Of a stretch of DNA of 15,833 nt, positions 7,241-12,948 are shown one piece after another. Position numbers and translations under genes: made by a program. Source of the stretch: CAZTII01 sp964613305 (GTDB lineage Bacteria; Bacillota_I; Bacilli_A; Erysipelotrichales; Erysipelotrichaceae); NCBI GenBank assembly GCA_964613305.1, contig CAZTII010000044.1:1-15833 (forward strand), given 5' to 3'. The first letter of the stretch is position 1; the number at the start of each line of letters is the position of its first letter. The notes below the pieces were generated by a model that worked only from the letters and a program-made list of their open reading frames with translations, did no database searches and was not told the DNA's origin.

Positions 7241-7554
7241 TGCAACGATATACAGTTATTTATTCCGAAGATGCGCTATATGATTTATCGAATATCTTCG
7301 AATACATTTTTTTCAATTTAAAAGAACCTTTCGCAGCCATTTCTCAAACTAATCGTATTCGCTCACTTGATGTATTTGCCAATAGATGCAAAGTAGTAGA
7401 CTTTGAACCGTGGAAAAGTCGTGGTTTAAAACAACTATCTATAGATAATTTTAACGTTTTCTACTTAATAGACAATATACAATTTTCTGTATATATCGTT
7501 CGTATTTTTTATAAAAAGCAAAATTTTGAATACCATTTAGATAAAAAAGTTTAA
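7240..7554 (+). CDS. RelE/ParE-superfamily toxin
   Basis: Type II toxins of this superfamily are small basic proteins that cleave mRNA on the ribosome (RelE-like) or poison gyrase (ParE-like). The 104-residue protein starts MQRYTVIYSEDALYDLSNIF, the usual first strand and helix, and ends with the diagnostic segments DFEPWKSRGLKQLSIDNFNVFYLID and VYIVRIFYKKQN. Its start overlaps the antitoxin stop by one base. The region between the helical hairpin (QTNRIR) and EPW appears about four residues shorter than in relatives I remember, which could affect fold or potency; this is from memory, not an alignment. Which of the two target classes applies cannot be decided from the sequence. Confidence 0.88.
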   Translation: MQRYTVIYSEDALYDLSNIFEYIFFNLKEPFAAISQTNRIRSLDVFANRCKVVDFEPWKSRGLKQLSIDNFNVFYLIDNIQFSVYIVRIFYKKQNFEYHLDKKV

Positions 7555-7577
7555 GCCAAACATTTAGTTTAAACTAC

Positions 7578-7599
7578 AAAAAAAGCACTTTTCAGTGCT
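7578..7599 (-). terminator. Intrinsic terminator of the pyr operon
   Basis: On the minus strand a six-base-pair stem AGCACT-GAAA-AGTGCT is followed by seven T residues. Its 5' arm begins inside the TAG stop of pyrE (7598-7600). The GAAA tetraloop adds stability. It lies between the convergent pyrE and toxin genes; the plus strand has no T run after the stem, so it serves mainly pyrE. Confidence 0.9.
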
Positions 7600-8227
7600 A
7601 ATCTCTCCAACTTTCATCGCTTGGATTATCTCTAAACTTCAATAATCGACGTTTATCTTCTTCTTTAATATAACCTTCTTCTACCGCAACTTCTACTAAT
7701 ACATCCAAATTTGTTGCGGAAATATTTTTAACGTTGGCTTTTTCTAAATTGTCTAAGCCTTTTTTCATGTTGTATGTAAAGATAGAAACAATACCTAATA
7801 CTTCAATATCATTTTCTCTTAACACATTCACTACTTCAATGCTTGATCCAGCTGTTGAAATTAAATCTTCGATTACGACAACTTTTGTTTTTGCTTCGCA
7901 TTTTCCTTCGATTTGATTTGTTCTGCCATGATCTTTTGCACTAGCTCGAACATAACCCATTGGTAGTTTACAACGTTCTGCCACAAGAGCACCATGAGCA
8001 ATTCCTGCTGTTGCGGTTCCCATAATCATTTCACATTCAGGGAAATTCGTCATTACTAAACTTGCTAGAGCGTTCTCTACATCATTTCTAACATCAACAT
8101 CAGAAAGAGTTAAACGATTATCACAATAAATTGGTGATTTAATGCCACTTGCCCATGTAAATGGTTCTTCTGGTCTTAAAAATACCGCCTTAATCTTTAA
8201 TAAATCTTTTGCAATCATTCGTTTCAT
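7598..8227 (-). CDS. pyrE: Orotate phosphoribosyltransferase
   Basis: PyrE converts orotate and PRPP to orotidine 5'-phosphate, the fifth step of de novo UMP synthesis. The protein (209 residues with this start) shows the N-terminal IAKDLLKIKAVFLRPEEPFT, the FTWASGIKSPIYCDNR orotate/PRPP region, the catalytic loop ASAKDHGR, and the PRPP-binding signature VVVIEDLISTAGSS (116-129). The start is taken at ATG 8225-8227 (MKRMIAKD), seven bases after GGAG. The ATG immediately before it at 8228-8230, which overlaps the pyrF stop as TAATG, is the alternative and differs by one residue. It is the last gene of the operon, ending in the terminator stem. Confidence 0.96.
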   Translation of the reverse strand: MKRMIAKDLLKIKAVFLRPEEPFTWASGIKSPIYCDNRLTLSDVDVRNDVENALASLVMTNFPECEMIMGTATAGIAHGALVAERCKLPMGYVRASAKDHGRTNQIEGKCEAKTKVVVIEDLISTAGSSIEVVNVLRENDIEVLGIVSIFTYNMKKGLDNLEKANVKNISATNLDVLVEVAVEEGYIKEEDKRRLLKFRDNPSDESWRD

Positions 8228-8229
8228 CA

Positions 8230-8922
8230 TTATTCTCCAAATTCTAGTACACAACGATTGTATTGTGCTACAGGATCTTTTGCGGCGGTGATGGGTCTAC
8301 CTACTACAATATAACTACTTCCTAATTGTTTTGCTTTTAAAGGCGTTGTAACACGTACTTGATCACCTTTTGATGCATCATCAAATCGTATTCCTGGTGT
8401 TATTGTTAAAAAATCAGATCCACATGCTTTAATAATTGTTTCTACTTCGAGTGGACTACAAACAACTCCATCTAATCCGGCTTCTTTTGTGTTTAAAGCG
8501 TATTTAGCCACTGTTTCTTGCATTGTTAAGTTGATACCTAACTCTTGTTGCATTACTTCTTCACTCGTGCTAGTAAGCTGTGTAACCGCAATTAATTTCA
8601 TGCTTGGATTAACTTCATCTACCGCTTTTTTCGCTGCTTTCATCATGTCAATAGTACCTGAAGCATGAACATTACTCATATCAACACCAAGTTTAGCTAC
8701 ATTTACCATTGCTTTATATACCGTATTAGGAATATCGTGCAATTTTAAATCCAAGAAAATTTTATGACCTCGTTCCTTAATCACTGTAACGATGGATGGA
8801 CCTTCACTATAAAATAATTCCATACCAATCTTTACAAATGGTTTTACATCCGTAAAATTATCTAAAAATTGAAGTGTTTCTTCTTTGGACGAAAAATCGC
8901 AGGCAATAATTACTTCTCTCAT
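8230..8922 (-). CDS. pyrF: Orotidine-5'-phosphate decarboxylase
   Basis: PyrF removes CO2 from OMP to give UMP, the final step of the pathway. The 230-residue single-domain protein has the catalytic charge network in IFLDLKLHDIPNT (D58, K60, D63), the early IACDF strand with the substrate-binding Asp, and a late VVGRPIT phosphate-binding segment followed by AKDPVAQY. The ATG at 8920-8922 overlaps the pyrD TGA in ATGA, so it is translationally coupled. Its TAA stop abuts pyrE. Confidence 0.97.
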   Translation of the reverse strand: MREVIIACDFSSKEETLQFLDNFTDVKPFVKIGMELFYSEGPSIVTVIKERGHKIFLDLKLHDIPNTVYKAMVNVAKLGVDMSNVHASGTIDMMKAAKKAVDEVNPSMKLIAVTQLTSTSEEVMQQELGINLTMQETVAKYALNTKEAGLDGVVCSPLEVETIIKACGSDFLTITPGIRFDDASKGDQVRVTTPLKAKQLGSSYIVVGRPITAAKDPVAQYNRCVLEFGE

Positions 8923-9836
8923 TTGTGTGCCCTCCCTATAATATCTTCTAATCGATTAATTCCATATTTTTCCATTAAACCTGGCAAGCTATCAATGATT
9001 TCTTTACAAGCATATGGATTACGACAATTTTCGGCACCAATCGCAACTAAACTAGCACCAGCACTCATCATTTCAATCACATCATCGCCGCTACTTAAAC
9101 CACCCATTCCTAAAATTGGAATACGTACATTTTTATACACTTCATACACCATTCTTAGGGCAATTGGTTTAATACAAGGACCACTAACACCACCAACAAT
9201 GTTTGCTAGCATCGGTTTTCCCGTATAATTATCAATTCTAGTACCAAGAAGCGTATTAATTAAACTAATACCATCAGCACCAGCTTCTTCACATGCTTTA
9301 GCAATTTCTACAATGTTAGTAACATTCGGTGATAATTTAATAAACACTGGTTTGGTTGTTACTGCTTTTACTGCTTTTGTCACTTCAAACGCACTATCAG
9401 GACACGTGCCAAAACTCATACCACCATGTTTTACATTAGGACATGAAATATTAATTTCTAAAATACCAACTTGTTCTGCCTTATCAAATTTCTTAGCACA
9501 CTCAACATATTCTTCAATAGAAAAGCCAGAAATATTCGCAATGACTTTATCATGAAATACTTTCTTTAACTCAACTAATTCATGCTCAATTACATGGTCA
9601 ACACCAGGATTTTGTAATCCTACCGCGTTTAACATCCCACTTGCGCATTCAGCAATGCGCGGGGTGGGATTACCAAAACGCGGATAAAGAGTCGTTCCTT
9701 TCATTGAAAACGAACCTAAACAATTAATATCGTAAAATTGAGCCATTTCTAAACCAAAACCAAATGTTCCACTGGCAGCTGTTACTGGATTTTTAAACTG
9801 TAAACCACAAACCTTTACACTTAAATCTCGTTCCAT
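8919..9836 (-). CDS. pyrD: Dihydroorotate dehydrogenase, class 1B catalytic subunit
   Basis: This FMN-containing subunit oxidises dihydroorotate to orotate in the cytosol and passes electrons to PyrK and NAD+. The 305-residue TIM barrel contains ASGTFGFG (21-28), MLNAVGLQNPG (68-78), and INISCPNVKHGG, whose C132 is the catalytic base of class 1 enzymes. The FMN-phosphate segments GMGGLSSGDDV and MSAGASLVAIGA follow. Class 1B is supported by the adjacent pyrK. Its start lies 16 bases inside the pyrK 3' end and the SD is weak, so expression probably depends on coupling to pyrK. Confidence 0.97.
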   Translation of the reverse strand: MERDLSVKVCGLQFKNPVTAASGTFGFGLEMAQFYDINCLGSFSMKGTTLYPRFGNPTPRIAECASGMLNAVGLQNPGVDHVIEHELVELKKVFHDKVIANISGFSIEEYVECAKKFDKAEQVGILEINISCPNVKHGGMSFGTCPDSAFEVTKAVKAVTTKPVFIKLSPNVTNIVEIAKACEEAGADGISLINTLLGTRIDNYTGKPMLANIVGGVSGPCIKPIALRMVYEVYKNVRIPILGMGGLSSGDDVIEMMSAGASLVAIGAENCRNPYACKEIIDSLPGLMEKYGINRLEDIIGRAHK

Positions 9837-10564
9837 AGCACATTCTCACTTTCAATTACTGGTCCTTCCACACATAGTCGAATCGTTCCATTTTTCACTT
9901 TTTTACTACAACCCATACAAACTCCAAAACCACAACCCATTTTCTCTTCAAAGGATAATTGTCCTTTACTACTACAAGTTGAAGCAACTGCTTCCATCAT
10001 CTTTAATGGACCACACGTATAATAAGGTAAATTCGTTTTATTTTTTTCAATAATTCCTTGATGGACATACCCTTTTAATCCTAAACTACCATCTTCTGTA
10101 ACAACCGTAACTGATGTCGCTATGTTAGTAAATTCATCGACATAAAAAGCATCATCTTTATTTCTAAAACCAAGAAATACGTGGCATTGTACCTTATTTT
10201 TCTCTAATTGTTGTACAACTTTATAAAGTGGAGCAATACCAATACCGCCACCTACTACAACCACTTCTTTATCATCATTTAGACTAAAACCATTACCACC
10301 ATCAACAAGTGCTTCTACAACATCACCTTTCTCTAACAAAGAAAGTTTTTTTGTCCCATCCCCCACTATTTTAATCAGTAAGGTTACGGTAGTTTCATCA
10401 TAATTACACAAACTAATCGGTCTTTTTAAATAATTTCCTTCGACATTAATATTCATAAATTGACCTGGTTTCATCCATGTTGTATCACCTTTTAATACAA
10501 GTTCAAAAACACTATTATTTAAAAAACGATTACTAATCACTTCATATTTATCTATTTTTTTCAT
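9821..10564 (-). CDS. pyrK: Dihydroorotate dehydrogenase electron-transfer subunit
   Basis: PyrK carries FAD and a [2Fe-2S] cluster and lets the class 1B PyrD use NAD+. In the 247-residue protein the FAD site appears as KRPISLCNYD (47-56), the nucleotide-binding loop as VGGGIGIAPL (104-113), and the NAD-domain tail as CGPLKMMEAV. The cluster ligands are C211, C216, C219 and C231 in CGFGVCMGC and RLCVEGPV. I start at ATG 10562-10564 because AAAGGA lies eight bases upstream and homologues start with a similar KYEVISN strand. Thirteen more in-frame residues upstream would overlap pyrC. It follows pyrC with a one-base gap. Confidence 0.96.
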   Translation of the reverse strand: MKKIDKYEVISNRFLNNSVFELVLKGDTTWMKPGQFMNINVEGNYLKRPISLCNYDETTVTLLIKIVGDGTKKLSLLEKGDVVEALVDGGNGFSLNDDKEVVVVGGGIGIAPLYKVVQQLEKNKVQCHVFLGFRNKDDAFYVDEFTNIATSVTVVTEDGSLGLKGYVHQGIIEKNKTNLPYYTCGPLKMMEAVASTCSSKGQLSFEEKMGCGFGVCMGCSKKVKNGTIRLCVEGPVIESENVLWNEI

Positions 10565-10565
10565 A

Positions 10566-11846
10566 TTATATTCCTTTTCGATAGACGATTTTACCATCCA
10601 CAATTGTCATACAACAAACACCACTAACATAAGTATCTTCAAATGATGTATATTTACCCTTAGAAACAAAATCTTTCCCTTTTACTTTATATTGACGATT
10701 TAAATCAAAGAAACAAAGATTCGCTTTTTCATAGTTTTCAATATAACCACCATCAATCTCAAAAACATCCGCCACATTACTACTCATCAATTGAATCAAT
10801 TTTTCTAAGGAAATTATTTTAGTTTTAACTAAGTTAGTATACAATGTCGCAAAAGAAATCTCGATACCAGAAACACCCATACTACTCTTATCAAAGGTCG
10901 TATTTTTTTCTTCTTCACTATGAGGAGCATGATCACTCGCAACCATATCAATCGTTCCATCCATAATTCCCAATAAAACCGCTTTTCGATCTTCTTCACT
11001 ACGTAGTGGTGGATTCATTTTAAAACGACCATGATTTTCTGTAATGTTATCTTCACTCAATAAAATATGATGAGCAGTCGCTTCTCCTGTAACTCGTAAA
11101 CCCTCTTTTTTTGCTTTTCTAAGAGCTTCTACCGACTCTTTTGTTGAAATGTGACATATGTGATACTGACAACCAGTTTCTCTTGATAAAGCAATATCAC
11201 GCTCTACTTGTTTATATTCAGAAGCGTTGTTAATACCAACTAAATGATATTCTTCACTCTTCTTCCCTTCATTAATACAGTGCCCACTTTTTAATTCTCG
11301 TTCATCTTCACAATGAGAAAGAATAATACCATCAATCTCTTTTATTTTCTTCATTGCTTCTTTCATCATTTCTTCATTTTGTATTCCTTTTCCATCATCA
11401 GAAAATAAATACGTAAATTGTTTCACTTTTTTAGCGTCAACAACTTCTTGACCCATTTGACCTTTTGTAATCGCACAAATAGGAATAATCTTCATTATCG
11501 CATCTTTCTTTAAACGACGATCATAGTCCTTTAAAGCATCAACACTATCAATGACTGGTTTTGTATTAGGCATCGAAAATATCGTCGTAAAACCACCTTT
11601 GGCCGCTGCTTCAGAAGCTGTTTTAATCGTTTCTTTGTACTCAAAGCCAGGTTCACGAACATGAGTATGCGCGTCCATCAATCCAGGAAAAATATGAATT
11701 CCATTACAATCAATGATTTCATCGACCTCATCCACTAAATCAATATCCTCGGCAATAAACACTGTACCATCATTATCGATAAACACATCAACATCTTGAA
11801 ATTTACCTTCGAATAACACTGTTCCATTTTTACATACAATTGACAT
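10566..11846 (-). CDS. pyrC: Dihydroorotase (class I)
   Basis: PyrC cyclises carbamoyl-aspartate to dihydroorotate with a binuclear zinc centre. In the 426-residue protein the metal ligands are visible as DAHTHVREPG (H60, H62), D151 in FSDDGKG, H178 in LSHCEDE, H232 in YHICHIST and D305 in ASDHAPH. MPNTKP and KMNPPLR are substrate-site segments. The start at ATG 11844-11846 is chosen because GGAGGG lies six bases upstream; the in-frame ATG nine codons further up is inside the attenuator's T run. It is the first gene of the operon and is preceded by the regulatory leader at 11859-11946. No pyrB, carAB or pyrR is in the window. Confidence 0.96.
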   Translation of the reverse strand: MSIVCKNGTVLFEGKFQDVDVFIDNDGTVFIAEDIDLVDEVDEIIDCNGIHIFPGLMDAHTHVREPGFEYKETIKTASEAAAKGGFTTIFSMPNTKPVIDSVDALKDYDRRLKKDAIMKIIPICAITKGQMGQEVVDAKKVKQFTYLFSDDGKGIQNEEMMKEAMKKIKEIDGIILSHCEDERELKSGHCINEGKKSEEYHLVGINNASEYKQVERDIALSRETGCQYHICHISTKESVEALRKAKKEGLRVTGEATAHHILLSEDNITENHGRFKMNPPLRSEEDRKAVLLGIMDGTIDMVASDHAPHSEEEKNTTFDKSSMGVSGIEISFATLYTNLVKTKIISLEKLIQLMSSNVADVFEIDGGYIENYEKANLCFFDLNRQYKVKGKDFVSKGKYTSFEDTYVSGVCCMTIVDGKIVYRKGI

Positions 11847-11858
11847 TATTTTCCCTCC

Positions 11859-11889
11859 AAAAAAAACCTTCAAAACATGTTCGAAGGTC
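11859..11889 (-). terminator. Leader terminator (attenuator) before pyrC
   Basis: On the minus strand ACCTTC (11884-11889) pairs with GAAGGT (11866-11871), with an inner palindrome AACATGTT (11874-11881) extending the hairpin. The T residues that follow run from 11866 to 11859, right up to the SD of pyrC. A terminator placed between a leader and the first gene, and directly before its SD, indicates regulated read-through. Confidence 0.8.
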
Positions 11890-11946
11890 TACGTTCACAA
11901 AAAAAGATCGATGGTCTTCGAAATGTCTCGCATTTCCTTAAAGCCA
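11880..11946 (-). promoter_or_regulatory. pyr operon leader with anti-antiterminator and antiterminator (PyrR-like attenuation candidate)
   Basis: Three pairings exclude one another. Stem 1 is GAAATG (11931-11936) with CATTTC (11920-11925), enclosing loop CGAGA. The antiterminator pairs TTCGAAG (11916-11922) with CTTCGAA (11880-11886). It uses bases needed both for stem 1 and for the 5' arm of the terminator at 11859-11889. So a ligand that stabilises stem 1 would free the terminator. In PyrR-controlled operons, UMP-bound PyrR does exactly this; the loop CGAGA fits the NGNGA of the PyrR binding-loop consensus as I recall it, but the conserved CC/GG closing pairs are replaced by TG/CA. The ligand is therefore inference, while the pairing is directly visible. 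Confidence 0.65.
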
Positions 11947-11951
11947 ACAAC

Positions 11952-11960
11952 ACTATACCA
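11952..11960 (-). promoter_or_regulatory. Extended -10 promoter candidate for the pyr operon
   Basis: On the minus strand TGGTATAGT is an extended -10 (TGn plus TATAGT) just after the stop of the upstream glycosyltransferase gene. The hexamer at 17 bases upstream (TAGATG) is a poor -35, as is common with extended -10 promoters. Transcription would start near 11946 and include all leader hairpins. Confidence 0.45.
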
Positions 11961-11963
11961 TAA

Positions 11964-12446
11964 TTACAGTAATTCATCTATACTTTTTTTAATAAGGTTA
12001 ATGAAATTTACTGTATTGCTCACTACTTCATTTGGCACAAAATGATTCACTTCTTTAATAACATTCGCCAATTCTTTACTATCACTACACACTAAAATAT
12101 ATCCTAATTCTTTAAAACTCTCAGCGATTTCTAATTGATGATTGTTTGTATGTTCTTTAAATTGAGTAAGTCGAGGAAAAACAATCATCGGTTTTCTATT
12201 TTTTAGTGCTGTCATAATGGTTCCTACACCACCATGAGTAATTAAAAAACGACATTCTTTTAAATTATTTTCATATTCTTCTTGACTAAAATAATCAACA
12301 ATGGTCATCTTATCACTAACATACTTTGTATAACCGGCTTGAACTATGACTTCTTCTTGAATAACTCCATCAATAATACACTGTTCCACTGCTTCTAATA
12401 AACGTGTAAATGCTTTATCTTGAGTACCTACTGTCACTAAAATCAT
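11964..12446 (-). CDS. Alg13-like glycosyltransferase catalytic subunit (PssE/EpsF type)
   Basis: Proteins of this type carry the UDP-sugar-binding half of a split GT-B enzyme (GT28 C-terminal domain) and are recruited to the membrane by an Alg14-like partner, adding the second sugar to a lipid-linked precursor of capsule or exopolysaccharide. The 160-residue protein starts MILVTVGTQDKAF, and contains ITHGGVGTIMTAL (69-81, the donor-phosphate loop) and FPRLTQFKEHTNNHQLE (90-106, donor-base and ribose region), all typical. ATG at 12444-12446 shares one base with the partner's TAA stop (TAATG) and follows a G-rich SD; an in-frame GTG four codons upstream is less likely. The sugar transferred cannot be read from the sequence. 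Confidence 0.9.
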   Translation of the reverse strand: MILVTVGTQDKAFTRLLEAVEQCIIDGVIQEEVIVQAGYTKYVSDKMTIVDYFSQEEYENNLKECRFLITHGGVGTIMTALKNRKPMIVFPRLTQFKEHTNNHQLEIAESFKELGYILVCSDSKELANVIKEVNHFVPNEVVSNTVNFINLIKKSIDELL

Positions 12447-12910
12447 TAGAAAATCCACCCCCCAACAATCGCTTTAGGATAAAACTCTTTCATACTTTCC
12501 CATTGAACGATAAAAACATCGGCAATCGGATAAATAATTTTACCTGCTTGCGTAGGTGATTTACTATTAGCAAACGTTTCAATATAAATAACTTTCTTTT
12601 TAAAGAAATGAGCTAAATAACACATTGGCACAGCCGTATGAGTACCAGTAGTCACAATTACATCTGGTGAAAACGATATAAAATAAATAATCGATAAAAG
12701 AATATTATACGTAAACTTAAATAAATACGATAACAAATGATCTTTTGTACCAAAAACAACGTATTTTACCTTAAAATCATTTTTTAACGACATTGTTGTT
12801 TTTGTTTTTTCTGTTACAAGTAAATAATCATAGTCAGTAAACATCGGTTTTAATTGTAAAAGTTCTGTTAGATGTCCACCAGTACTAGCAATAAAAAGTA
12901 CTTTTTTCAT
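12446..12910 (-). CDS. Alg14-like glycosyltransferase membrane/acceptor subunit (PssD/EpsE type)
   Basis: This is the N-terminal half of the split GT-B transferase, which binds the lipid-linked acceptor and anchors its Alg13-like partner. The 154-residue protein begins MKKVLFIASTGGHLTELLQL, with the STGGH loop typical of the family. A hydrophobic stretch follows (about 66-82), then DVIVTTGTHTAVP (83-95), YIETFA (109-114, conserved Glu) and a C-terminal hydrophobic GGWIF. GGAGG sits eight bases before the ATG. It and its partner overlap by one base, so they are co-translated at a fixed ratio. No lipid-phosphate sugar transferase, flippase or polymerase gene lies beside them. Confidence 0.9.
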   Translation of the reverse strand: MKKVLFIASTGGHLTELLQLKPMFTDYDYLLVTEKTKTTMSLKNDFKVKYVVFGTKDHLLSYLFKFTYNILLSIIYFISFSPDVIVTTGTHTAVPMCYLAHFFKKKVIYIETFANSKSPTQAGKIIYPIADVFIVQWESMKEFYPKAIVGGWIF

Positions 12911-12929
12911 TTAAAAAACCTCCAGTACT

Positions 12930-12938
12930 ATTTTACCA
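12930..12938 (-). promoter_or_regulatory. Extended -10 promoter candidate for the split glycosyltransferase pair
   Basis: On the minus strand TGGTAAAAT (TGn plus TAAAAT) lies in the 38-base gap after the EAL-protein stop. TAAACT stands 17 bases upstream as a weak -35. No terminator separates the EAL gene from this pair, so read-through from the EAL gene is also possible. Confidence 0.35.
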
Positions 12939-12948
12939 TACATAGTAG

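Noticed and set aside
8869..9228. Plus-strand open frame opposite pyrF and pyrD
   Set aside because: Antisense shadow of two well-recognised enzymes with no SD of its own. The same applies to 9313-9555 and 7734-7916.
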